64,000 bases of DNA, taken from Marinobacter sp. F3R08. Its GTDB lineage: Bacteria; Pseudomonadota; Gammaproteobacteria; Pseudomonadales; Oleiphilaceae. The position numbers were made by a program, and so were the translations under genes. The stretch is taken from assembly GCF_018860425.1 (NCBI RefSeq), contig NZ_JAHKPI010000014.1:620329-684328 (forward strand). Direction: 5' to 3'. How positions within the stretch are numbered: the stretch's first letter is position 1; the number at the start of each line of letters is the position of its first letter. Of the stretch, positions 56,556 to 64,000 are shown in pieces. Below the pieces are notes generated by a model. The model searched no databases. It saw only the letters and a program-made list of their open reading frames with translations, and was not told the DNA's origin.

Positions 56556-57836
56556 ATGGCTTACGATCATTTCGGCGCACCTATTAAAAGCACGGAAGTC
56601 GCATTGGCTGCGTTTGCGGATGCCGTAAAATCGGTACGACATCATTCGTTTCCAGGATCCGCGTTTATGAAGCCAGCGACGACCCTGCCTGCAGTCCGGG
56701 TAGCGAGCTCCAGTGTTCGCGATCCGATGTTGGCAGCCAGCAATCTGGCCAGTCAGCTCAGCCACGACCATCTCGGTTGTGTCCTGTTTTTCTGTTCCGC
56801 GGAATACGATCTTGGCCGTTTGGGTATTGCTCTTGAGCATGCTTTCCAGGGCATCCGTGTTTGCGGCTGTACATCCGCCGGAGAGATTACGCCGGAGGGG
56901 TATGGCCGGGGATGCATTACCGCTATCGGGTTCGACAGTCGCTATTTTGCCATCGACTGCGCGTTAATCCGGGAACTCGACCGTTTCAGTTTGCAGGACG
57001 CTCAGGGTGTGATCGACGACCTGCTTTCGACTTGCCGGGACGCCAGGTTGGCGCCGATCAAAGGCAACACCTTTGCCATCACGCTTCTCGACGGTCTTTC
57101 GAGTCGCGAAGAACTGGTGCTGGCAACGCTTAACTCTGCGCTCGGGACCATACCCCAGTTCGGTGGCTCTGCCGGTGACGACGAGCGTCTGGCCAATACT
57201 CATGTGTTCTACGATGGCCAGTTCCATACCGGGGCCGCGACGGTTTTACTGGTGAACACACCCCTGGATTTCAGGGTGTTTTCAACCCATCACATGGTTG
57301 AGCGCAGTGAGAAACTGGTGGTTACCGACGCCTGCGCTGAAAGCCGGACAGTGTTCGAGCTGAACGCGGAGCCGGCTGCCGACGCCTACGCCCGGGCCGT
57401 TGGGGTGGACGTGAATGCGCTGGATCGCAAGATCTTCGCACTCAGGCCCATGGGGGTGAAGATCGGTGGTCACTACTTTGTCCGCTCGGTGCAGCGGGTG
57501 AATCCGGACAAGAGTCTGACCTTCTACTGTGCGGTGGAAACCGGCATCGTGATGACGGCCATGGAGCCGGAATCCCTTCTGGACAGCGTTCGTACCCAGA
57601 TCGAGGCGTCCGAACGGGTCGTGGGTCCGCCTCTGGTAACCATTGGTTGCGATTGTTTCCTCCGGCGCCTGGAGGCTGAGCTGACCGGGGAAGTGGAGGC
57701 GGTTTCCGAATTCCTGCGCCATCACAAGGTGATCGGCTTTAACACGTACGGCGAGCAGTTCGACGGTATGCATATCAACCAGACGTTTACGGGGGTGGTC
57801 ATTGGCCAGCCTGATGTCCATCACGGACAAGACTGA
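56556..57836 (+). CDS. FIST-domain sensor protein, NosP-like
   Basis: 426 aa. FIST_N domain (~75-265, with CGCTSAGEITPEG) and FIST_C domain (~270-400). In Pseudomonas the FIST protein NosP is a heme-based nitric oxide sensor encoded just before the hybrid kinase NahK, the same order as here. ATG 56556 has AGGAGG 11 nt upstream. It carries ~37 extra N-terminal residues; an internal ATG at 56667 is possible. Overlaps the kinase gene by 23 bp. Heme binding not provable from sequence. Confidence 0.82.
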   Translation: MAYDHFGAPIKSTEVALAAFADAVKSVRHHSFPGSAFMKPATTLPAVRVASSSVRDPMLAASNLASQLSHDHLGCVLFFCSAEYDLGRLGIALEHAFQGIRVCGCTSAGEITPEGYGRGCITAIGFDSRYFAIDCALIRELDRFSLQDAQGVIDDLLSTCRDARLAPIKGNTFAITLLDGLSSREELVLATLNSALGTIPQFGGSAGDDERLANTHVFYDGQFHTGAATVLLVNTPLDFRVFSTHHMVERSEKLVVTDACAESRTVFELNAEPAADAYARAVGVDVNALDRKIFALRPMGVKIGGHYFVRSVQRVNPDKSLTFYCAVETGIVMTAMEPESLLDSVRTQIEASERVVGPPLVTIGCDCFLRRLEAELTGEVEAVSEFLRHHKVIGFNTYGEQFDGMHINQTFTGVVIGQPDVHHGQD

Positions 57837-60075
57837 ACGACCCGTCGAGGATGAGCGGGACCGGCGTATTGCCGAGCTGGAGTCAGAAAATGAACGACTC
57901 AGGCGGATTCGTGATGCCCTGATTGTCCGGGTTGAGTCCGGCTCAGCCCATAAACCGGAGCCATACGCCGCCTTCGAGCATTCGGTGGTGCTTGCCGAGC
58001 AGGTGCGCGAGCGTACCGAAGCCCTCAACCAGGCAATGGAAGAGTTGAAGGGCAGCAACAAGGCACTCAACCGGGCCCGGGAAGAAGCCGAAACCACACG
58101 CCAGCGACTGAGCGATGCGATCGAGAGTATTGCCGACGGCTTTGTGCTGTTCGATAACCGGCATCGCCTGATCCAGAGCAATAGCCGGTTCCGGGGTTAC
58201 TGGCGCCACGCGGGTCTGAAAGATCCGGAGGCGGGAACCTCCATTGCCGATGTGAAGTCGCAGGCGGTCAGTTCCGGATTGATTGTCGAGGAGCACAGTC
58301 ATCCGGATGCAGAGGGTGTCGTCTTTCTGCTGTGCAATGGTCGCTGGGTCCAGATGACCGAAAGACCCACCCGGGAAGGTGGGTTGGTGGTGCTCTACTC
58401 CGACATCACGGACGTCAAGAACAGCGAGATGGCGCGACGGATCAAGGCACTGGAGGAAAGTGAACGCTGGATCCGCGTAGTCACTGACCATGTGCCGGCC
58501 CTGATTGCCTATATCGGTGCCGACATGACCATCCAGTTCTGCAACAAGGTCTACGAGGCCTGGTATGGCCGCAAGGGTGAGTCTCCCCTGGGTAAACGTC
58601 TGGATCATGTGCACTCACCCGAGCTGTACCAGCGGCTGCTTCCGCAGATTCTTGAGGTCATGGATGGCCATAATGTGACGTTTGAATTTGAAGAAGCCGG
58701 GGAACGGGGCGAGATGCGTTATATGCTCCGTTCCTATGTTCCCAATTTCGATGAGCAGGGCGATATTATTGGCTTCTTTGTGTTGATCCGCGATATCACT
58801 GACCGCCGCAAGACCGCGCTGGCTCTGGAACAGGCCTACGACAACCTGGAGCGGCGGGTGAAAGAGCGTACCGCCGCGTTGACCGGATTGAATAGCCAGC
58901 TGCGCGATGAAATTACCGAGCGTGCCGCCGTGGAGGCAAGACTTCGCGATGCCAAACTGGAGGCGGAGCGGGCCAACCTTTCGAAAACCAAGTTTCTGGC
59001 TGCGGTCAGTCACGATTTGTTGCAACCGTTGAATGCTGCCCGGCTGTTTACCAGTGCACTGCTGGAGCAGTCGTTCGGGCCCAAGGCCGAAGGACTGGTT
59101 CGTTCGGTCAGCACCTCCCTGGATGATGTGGAAAACCTTCTGGGCACTCTGGTTGATATTTCCAAGCTCGATGCCGGGGTGATCAAGCCGGATGTCACTG
59201 CCTTTGATCTGCGGGATCTGCTTAATAACATTGCACGGGAATTTCGGCAGATGGCCATGGCTGAAGGGCTGCGACTGGACTTTGTCGCCAGTTCGGCAAT
59301 TGTGGAATCGGATTCTCAATTGCTGGCGAGGATTCTCCGGAACTTCCTTTCCAATGCCATTCGCTATACCGGCCAGGGACGTATTCTGCTGGGCTGCCGG
59401 CGCCAGGGCGGGCATGTTCTGCTGCAGGTGTGGGATACCGGCCCGGGCATACCTGAAGACAAGCTCACCGAGATTTTTCAGGAGTTCAAGCGTATTCGTC
59501 CGAGTGGCTCGCAAGCCGATAAGGGCTTGGGGCTGGGGTTGGCGATCGTCGACAAGATATCCCGAATGCTGGGTCACGAAGTGACGGTTTCCTCCGTTGA
59601 GGGCAAGGGCTCGGTATTCAGCGTCCGGGTGCCCGTTGGCCAGTTGAAGCCAAGGCGGACGGTGGCAGATCAGAACCGTGCTGTGTCGTTCGAGAGCGGT
59701 CTTGGCGGTGCCCGTATCTGGGTGATCGACAATGATCAGTCCATTTGCGAGGGCATGAAGACACTGCTTGAGGGATGGGACTGCCGGGTGGTTACCGCAG
59801 TCTCCCTGGAAGATCTGGAACGCCAGCTTGATCCGGGCAGCTGCACGGTGGATTTGATACTGGCGGACTACCATCTGGATAATGACGAAAACGGTGTGGA
59901 TGTGGTCGCCGAGATCAATGGCCGACGCCGCTGTCCTGCGCCGGTGGTGATGATAACCGCGAATTACACCAATGAACTCAAACAGCACATTCGTGAACTC
60001 GGGCATTTGCTGATGAATAAGCCGGTGAAGCCCCTGAAGCTGCGCAGTGCTTTGTGCCACCTGTTGAGACGTTAA
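57814..60075 (+). CDS. PAS-containing hybrid histidine kinase, NahK/ErcS'-like
   Basis: 753 aa, no membrane segment. N-terminal coiled coil with ERTEALNQAMEELKG, PAS-7-type domain (~105-215), second PAS (~220-345), another coiled coil, HisKA with phospho-His ~400 in AVSHDLLQPLNAARLF, HATPase_c (~500-620) and C-terminal receiver with phospho-Asp ~685 (LILADYHLD). Partner of the FIST protein upstream (overlapping starts and stops). Expected output is phosphotransfer to an Hpt or to the response regulator encoded convergently. ATG 57814 preferred over TTG 57802. Confidence 0.88.
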   Translation: MSITDKTERPVEDERDRRIAELESENERLRRIRDALIVRVESGSAHKPEPYAAFEHSVVLAEQVRERTEALNQAMEELKGSNKALNRAREEAETTRQRLSDAIESIADGFVLFDNRHRLIQSNSRFRGYWRHAGLKDPEAGTSIADVKSQAVSSGLIVEEHSHPDAEGVVFLLCNGRWVQMTERPTREGGLVVLYSDITDVKNSEMARRIKALEESERWIRVVTDHVPALIAYIGADMTIQFCNKVYEAWYGRKGESPLGKRLDHVHSPELYQRLLPQILEVMDGHNVTFEFEEAGERGEMRYMLRSYVPNFDEQGDIIGFFVLIRDITDRRKTALALEQAYDNLERRVKERTAALTGLNSQLRDEITERAAVEARLRDAKLEAERANLSKTKFLAAVSHDLLQPLNAARLFTSALLEQSFGPKAEGLVRSVSTSLDDVENLLGTLVDISKLDAGVIKPDVTAFDLRDLLNNIAREFRQMAMAEGLRLDFVASSAIVESDSQLLARILRNFLSNAIRYTGQGRILLGCRRQGGHVLLQVWDTGPGIPEDKLTEIFQEFKRIRPSGSQADKGLGLGLAIVDKISRMLGHEVTVSSVEGKGSVFSVRVPVGQLKPRRTVADQNRAVSFESGLGGARIWVIDNDQSICEGMKTLLEGWDCRVVTAVSLEDLERQLDPGSCTVDLILADYHLDNDENGVDVVAEINGRRRCPAPVVMITANYTNELKQHIRELGHLLMNKPVKPLKLRSALCHLLRR

Positions 60076-60088
60076 GTTGAACCCGAAA

Positions 60089-60127
60089 AAAAAGGGGCAG
60101 ATGAATGTTTCATCTGCCCCTTTTTTA
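60089..60127. terminator. Bidirectional terminator between kinase and response regulator
   Basis: Long perfect stem GGGGCAGATGAA / TTCATCTGCCCC with a short loop, flanked by eight A residues on the left and TTTTTT on the right, serving both converging genes. Confidence 0.95.
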
Positions 60128-60140
60128 ATCTGGTCGGGTG

Positions 60141-60914
60141 TTATCGTTTCAGGTACTGACTGAAATCCACGTCACTGGCAGACAGAATCGCCTGAACCCG
60201 GTTGTGGACTCCGAGCTTGCGAAGAATCGCAGATACATGGGCCTTCACGGTGGTTTCGGCAATGTTCAGGTTATAGGCAATCTGCTTGTTGGATTCGCCC
60301 TTGGACATGCGTTCCAGTACCAGCAGCTGGCGGCGGGTCAGGGAGTTCAGCAGCTCCGGGGAAATCGGGTTGTCCTCATGGCGGCTGCGGCGGGTATTGC
60401 TCTCCTTGCCGGTGCGGATGATGTCCGAGGGCAGGTATACGTTGCCGTTCAGGATCTGCTGGATGGCCTCGGTCATCTGTGCGCGCGGGGAGGATTTGGT
60501 GATAAAGCCGCAGGCGCCGTACGTGATGGCTTGCAGTACCACCTGTTTGTCTTCTTCCGCAGACACAATGACTACCGGAATGGTAGGGGCTTCGTTACGA
60601 AGGGTAATCAGGCCGTTCAGACCGTGCATGCCCGGCATGTTCAGATCCAGCAGAATCAGGTCCAGGTCGTCATTCTCCCGGGTGATTTCCAGTGCGCTGT
60701 CCAGATCATCGGTTTCAATGATCTCGCTGCCTTCGAAACCAGAGGCAATGACGCTGCTGATAGCTTCCCGGAACAGTGGGTGGTCGTCGGCAATCAGGAT
60801 CTTGTAGGCCGGCTCCATGGATGGTTCTACCTGTTTGTTTTCATGGTCGGGAATGGCTTCCGAATCATCATAGCTGTTTTCGGAAGAGAGTACGGCATCT
60901 GGCTCGTTCAGCAT
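60141..60914 (-). CDS. NarL/LuxR-type response regulator
   Basis: 257 aa. Receiver with acidic pair (LIADDHPLF), phospho-Asp in [10 protein letters not shown] and Lys in FITKSS, then a LuxR helix-turn-helix ([18 protein letters not shown] followed by AETTVKAHV). An acidic 32-residue extension precedes the receiver; it is real, because AGGAGG lies 6 nt before ATG 60914, whereas the canonical receiver start at 60818 has no such signal. Convergent with the hybrid kinase, its probable phosphodonor. Resembles ErbR/AgmR-type regulators, but targets unknown. Confidence 0.9.
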   Translation of the reverse strand: MLNEPDAVLSSENSYDDSEAIPDHENKQVEPSMEPAYKILIADDHPLFREAISSVIASGFEGSEIIETDDLDSALEITRENDDLDLILLDLNMPGMHGLNGLITLRNEAPTIPVVIVSAEEDKQVVLQAITYGACGFITKSSPRAQMTEAIQQILNGNVYLPSDIIRTGKESNTRRSRHEDNPISPELLNSLTRRQLLVLERMSKGESNKQIAYNLNIAETTVKAHVSAILRKLGVHNRVQAILSASDVDFSQYLKR

Positions 60915-61017
60915 GGCGGCCTCCTGTGCAGAGAATCGCCGGAGTCGGAGCCGATCCTCTGTTTATTATTGTGATGATTGCATTACACGCGATCCTGGTC
61001 CCCGGTTGAATGCGACT

Positions 61018-61085
61018 ATCGCACCAAAAAACAGGCACTAAAGTACTATTTTTGCCTGGTCCGGGACTTCGTATTTTGGTGCGAT
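61018..61085. repeat. Nested inverted repeat between the M23 peptidase and response regulator genes
   Basis: Outer arms ATCGCACCAAAA (61018-61029) and TTTTGGTGCGAT (61074-61085) are perfect over 12 bp. Inside, CAGGCA (61032-61037) pairs with TGCCTG (61053-61058). It lies 12-80 nt after the M23 gene stop and 100-170 nt before the response regulator start, so could end one transcript or control the next. Confidence 0.6.
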
Positions 61086-61096
61086 GGACCGGAAGG

Positions 61097-62425
61097 TCAA
61101 TCAAACAAAGACGGCGCCTTGGCGACGACCAGGTCGGACCGGCTGGTTGCGTACTCCATGACCGCCAGCTGATCCTCCAGCTTTCGATTGAAGCGTGCAA
61201 TGTCTGCCTCGGGTATGGCAGTAGCGGTTGGAATATCAGCGGTCATCGGGTCAACGGGACGGCCGTTGATGTGGAATTCAAAATGCAGGTGTGGGCCGGT
61301 GCTGCGTCCGGTATTGCCAGACAGCGCGATTTGCTGGCCTCGTTGTACCTGGGCACCTTTTTTGACCAGGATTTTGTTCAGGTGCAGGTAACGGGTTGTG
61401 TGAGTCCCCCCATGATCAATGTCGATGTATTTGCCGGCATAGGGGTGATTGCCAATGTGCCTGATTACGCCGTCGCCGGTGCTCAGAACCGGAGTGCCAA
61501 CCGGGGTGGCCAGGTCGACGCCGTTGTGGGGAGCCGGACGCCCGGTGATCGGGTGTATCCTGTTGTGGTTGAATCTGGAGCTTACGCGAAAGTGCTTCCG
61601 GGTCGGCCAGCGAAGAAAGGCCGGAGTCACGCTTTCACCGTTTGTATCGTAGTAGTTGCCATCATCAAACCGGAACGCATAGTGCGTTTTCGGTCCGCGT
61701 GTTAAGGCAATGGCTTCAATGCGGGTGCTCCCCGTCGATTGTTTGCCGGCCATCTCATGGCCGATAATCACGGCGAATTCATCACCGGCACGAAGGTCCT
61801 TTCGGAAATTCACGCGGCCTCCCAGCAGTTGATCGACCAAGAGTACCTGTGCGCGAGTGAGTCCCGAACGAAGCGCCGAGGCATACAAGCTGCCCTGGAT
61901 CGTACCTCTGAGCACCTCTGAGACCCAGGACGTGTCTTGTTCACGTTTCTCATAGATGAACGAGCCATCTTCTTGTCGGCTAAAGATGACTTTCCTTGCG
62001 GGGTCCAGTTGCAGCGTCAATGCCGAGAAGCGGTTTTCGGTATCGAACGTCAGTGCCAGTTCGGTACCAGGTACCAGCGGATCCAGAGACAGGTAGTCTG
62101 CGTCGGCTTCCATGATGTTGCGCAGGTCGGCCAGGGGGGCCTTACTGTCATTGAAAATCCCGATCAGTGTGTCACCGGGCTGCACACGTCGTGTCAGTAT
62201 TCTGGTCTCGGAATGGTCGGGCACCGGAACCTTGTCGGTGGCTGAGATGTTGCTGTCTTGTGCTTCGTCAGCGTCAGCAGCCAGCGGGATTGCCTGCGCA
62301 GGCGCAGGTGTTTCCGTCAGAGCGGATGACGTAGGGAACGACGCCAGGCAGATGGCAAGAATGATGAGCCCGGAGACTGCGAGAGAAACTTTATGCAGTG
62401 GTGAAAATGTCCGGATTGCGCTCAT
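61097..62425 (-). CDS. M23 family peptidoglycan DD-endopeptidase (MepM-like)
   Basis: 442 aa. N-terminal membrane anchor (~12-32), a LysM/OapA-like domain (RRVQPGDTLIGIF), a second beta domain, and a C-terminal LytM/M23 domain with zinc ligands HNGVDLA and HLHFE. Probably cleaves peptide cross-links so the sacculus can expand. ATG 62425 (MSAIRTFSPL) was chosen with AGGAG upstream; a longer frame to 62539 lacks a ribosome site. Downstream of the zinc GTPase gene on the same strand but 200 bp away. Confidence 0.92.
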   Translation of the reverse strand: MSAIRTFSPLHKVSLAVSGLIILAICLASFPTSSALTETPAPAQAIPLAADADEAQDSNISATDKVPVPDHSETRILTRRVQPGDTLIGIFNDSKAPLADLRNIMEADADYLSLDPLVPGTELALTFDTENRFSALTLQLDPARKVIFSRQEDGSFIYEKREQDTSWVSEVLRGTIQGSLYASALRSGLTRAQVLLVDQLLGGRVNFRKDLRAGDEFAVIIGHEMAGKQSTGSTRIEAIALTRGPKTHYAFRFDDGNYYDTNGESVTPAFLRWPTRKHFRVSSRFNHNRIHPITGRPAPHNGVDLATPVGTPVLSTGDGVIRHIGNHPYAGKYIDIDHGGTHTTRYLHLNKILVKKGAQVQRGQQIALSGNTGRSTGPHLHFEFHINGRPVDPMTADIPTATAIPEADIARFNRKLEDQLAVMEYATSRSDLVVAKAPSLFD

Positions 62426-62625
62426 CGTCAGTACGTCTCCTGTGTGTTTGCTTGAAAAAACAGGGCTTAACCGTCGGCGGGGCCAGGATTGCTTTGCTGC
62501 TCGGGCATTGGGGCCCCGCAGCCAGCAATGGTATAGCATAAAAGTATCGGACCGTCCTTATCCATTATGTTAGCCTGGCTCCATCTGCAAAACACGGTTC
62601 AGCCCTCCGTCACGCTTGGGTTAGT

Positions 62626-63828
62626 TCACTCCCATTGCGGAAAAGGATCGTTCAGTGTCTGCCAGAACGATTTGCCGGCGAGTAACTGGTCGTCGTCCAG
62701 GAGGCATTGGTCGAGTTCACCCCGGATGTGTTCTTCGTCCAGGTTCTGACCAATAAAAACCAGCTCCTGGCGCATATCTCCGAATGGCTCTTCCCAGCTT
62801 TGCATAATGGACTGACGGTATTCAGGGTCTTCGGGCCAGTTTGTCTCAGGTACGGCTTTCCAGAACATTCCCGCGAAACCGTGTCGGGCAATGCCGCCGG
62901 CCTGGCTCCATTGGCCGGCGAACTCCGGCCTTGTGGCGAGCCAGAAGTAGCCTTTGGAGCGGATGAGTTTGCCTGTGGAAATACCCTGATGCAGGAAATC
63001 ATAAAACTTCGCAGGATGAAAAGGACGGCGTGCGCGGTAGACGAAGCTGGAAATGCCGTATTCTTCGGTTTCCGGTATGTGTTCGCCTCGCATTTCTTTC
63101 AGCCAGCCTGGTGCCTGCTGGGCGCGTTCAAAGCTGAAGCGGCCAGTCTCAAGAACCTTGTCCAGCGGCACAGCTCCCTGTTGGATGGGCAGAATCTCGG
63201 CCTCGGTATTCAGGCTACGAAGCACGCCGTGCAGTCGGGTCAGTTGCTCCTGAGTGACCAGGTCGGTTTTGCTGATCAGCAAAATATCACTGAATTCAAT
63301 CTGGTCCACAAGAAGATCGGCAACGCTTCGCTCGTCTTCTTCACCCAGGCTTTCTCCGGCTTCCTGCAGCGACTGGGCTTCATCATAGTCTTTCAGGAAG
63401 TTCACGGCATCGACCACTGTTACCATGGTGTCCAGCCGGGCAATATCGGACAGGCTGACGCCGTCTTCGTCGGCGAAAGTAAAGGTTTCTGCCACCGGTA
63501 AAGGCTCCGATATACCGGTGGATTCGATAACGAGACAGTCAAAACGGCCCTCTGAAGCCAGCTTGCGAACCTCAATCAGCAGGTCTTCACGGAGCGTGCA
63601 GCAGATACACCCATTGCTCATTTCCACCAGCTTTTCTTCCGAGCGGTTAAGGGTTACCTCCTGCTGGACCTGAGCGGCATCGATGTTTACCTCACTCATA
63701 TCATTCACGATCACAGCGACCCGTTTACCGCTCCGATTATTGAGTATGTGGTTGAGGACCGTAGTCTTTCCGGCGCCCAGGAAGCCTGACAGCACCGTAA
63801 CCGGTAGTCGGGACTCAAGATGATTCAT
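62626..63828 (-). CDS. zigA: COG0523 zinc metallochaperone GTPase (ZigA-like)
   Basis: 400 aa, the size of the ZigA subgroup. G1 loop [15 protein letters not shown], the metal-binding motif GCICC ([12 protein letters not shown]), G3/G4 elements (SKTD) and a C-terminal CobW_C domain. Zinc-starvation GTPase thought to deliver zinc to client enzymes. A perfect Zur-like palindrome is 55-72 nt upstream, shared with a divergent gene. Assignment to ZigA rather than other COG0523 members is by length and regulation. Confidence 0.88.
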   Translation of the reverse strand: MNHLESRLPVTVLSGFLGAGKTTVLNHILNNRSGKRVAVIVNDMSEVNIDAAQVQQEVTLNRSEEKLVEMSNGCICCTLREDLLIEVRKLASEGRFDCLVIESTGISEPLPVAETFTFADEDGVSLSDIARLDTMVTVVDAVNFLKDYDEAQSLQEAGESLGEEDERSVADLLVDQIEFSDILLISKTDLVTQEQLTRLHGVLRSLNTEAEILPIQQGAVPLDKVLETGRFSFERAQQAPGWLKEMRGEHIPETEEYGISSFVYRARRPFHPAKFYDFLHQGISTGKLIRSKGYFWLATRPEFAGQWSQAGGIARHGFAGMFWKAVPETNWPEDPEYRQSIMQSWEEPFGDMRQELVFIGQNLDEEHIRGELDQCLLDDDQLLAGKSFWQTLNDPFPQWE

Positions 63829-63882
63829 GCGTACACTCCTGATTCAAAGCCTGATGATCGCTGTGGCGATTGCTTTACAATA

Positions 63883-63900
63883 GTTATGTTATAACATAAC
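63883..63900. promoter_or_regulatory. Zur-like operator in the divergent zigA promoter
   Basis: Perfect 18-bp palindrome GTTATGTTATAACATAAC, extended on the right to ATTTC, the form of known gammaproteobacterial Zur boxes. It lies between the GTPase gene and the plus-strand gene beginning at 63969, and so could repress both. Confidence 0.88.
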
Positions 63901-63968
63901 ATTTCAAACCTCTAAACGTTAAAAGTTTCTCATCTTATGCCTAACCCGGAAGTTTCTGGAGGTCACCC

Positions 63969-64000
63969 ATGACGCTGGAGTTAAACGCGGTTGCAGGCCC
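63969..64000 (+). CDS. Start of an unidentified gene, cut by the window edge
   Basis: ATG 63969 with GGAGG about 7 nt upstream; only MTLELNAVAG is visible. Too short to identify. Because it shares the Zur-like operator, a zinc-starvation role (transporter component, zinc-independent isozyme or another chaperone) is expected. Confidence 0.6.
   Translation, partial: MTLELNAVAG

Noticed and set aside
58615..60060. 481-codon minus-strand open frame
   Set aside because: Antisense to the hybrid kinase. No domain, and composition typical of a reverse-complement shadow.

Overview
The window looks like a chromosomal segment of a marine gammaproteobacterium, most probably Marinobacter or a close relative. 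I infer this from moderately high GC, pseudomonad-type gene orders (aroQ-accB-accC-prmA; dusB-fis-purH-purD; ubiE-ubiJ-ubiB-hisI-hisE-tatABC-rsmE; zapA-6S RNA-fthC; pepP-ubiH-ubiI), a large-form isocitrate lyase, a wax ester synthase/DGAT and a LapA-type adhesin system. No tRNA, rRNA, CRISPR, insertion sequence or prophage was seen. Almost all of the window is core genome.

Layout. Positions 1-11.4 kb hold a cyclic-di-GMP-controlled biofilm adhesin locus. It has the N-terminal part of a giant LapA-like adhesin (minus strand, running off the left edge), then divergently a type I secretion operon (a TolC-OmpA fusion, an ABC exporter, an HlyD adaptor, a LuxR-type regulator and a small acidic unknown), then a convergent lapG-lapD pair. 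Positions 11.8-17.6 kb hold aceA, an EgtB-like non-heme iron enzyme, a CPA2 antiporter and a lipoprotein hydrolase. Positions 17.7-26.7 kb are one long minus-strand housekeeping block: aroQ, accBC, prmA, a zinc-ribbon membrane protein, dusB, fis, purH and purD. Positions 27-35.5 kb hold a two-receiver diguanylate cyclase, DUF2333, ppa, an acyl-CoA dehydrogenase, rpiA, ilvA, a 53-residue membrane ORF and fthC. 6S RNA, zapA and a zapB-like gene follow.

Positions 36.3-39.6 kb form a zinc locus: an ABC permease and ATPase, a DUF3299 protein in inverted orientation, and a His/Glu-rich ZrgA-like protein behind a Zur-like palindrome. A second, perfect 18-bp palindrome of the same type lies at 63883-63900, between a COG0523 (ZigA-like) GTPase and an unidentified gene cut by the right edge. 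Positions 39.7-45.1 kb hold ygfB, pepP, two ubiquinone hydroxylases and a DUF808 protein. Positions 45.1-51.2 kb hold the ubi/his/tat operon. Positions 51.4-56.4 kb hold small PHA-associated and FFLEELY-type proteins, an esterase-like hydrolase divergent from a wax ester synthase, and a porin. Positions 56.5-60.9 kb hold a NosP-like FIST protein, its hybrid histidine kinase and a convergent NarL-type response regulator. An M23 endopeptidase and the zinc GTPase close the window.

The genes most worth following up are in the adhesin locus: the retention module with a PAAG LapG site, five near-identical 291-bp repeats, the TolC-OmpA fusion, a divergent promoter with an 11-bp direct repeat at 20-bp spacing, and two co-operonic genes of unknown role. 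The split zinc regulon is next.
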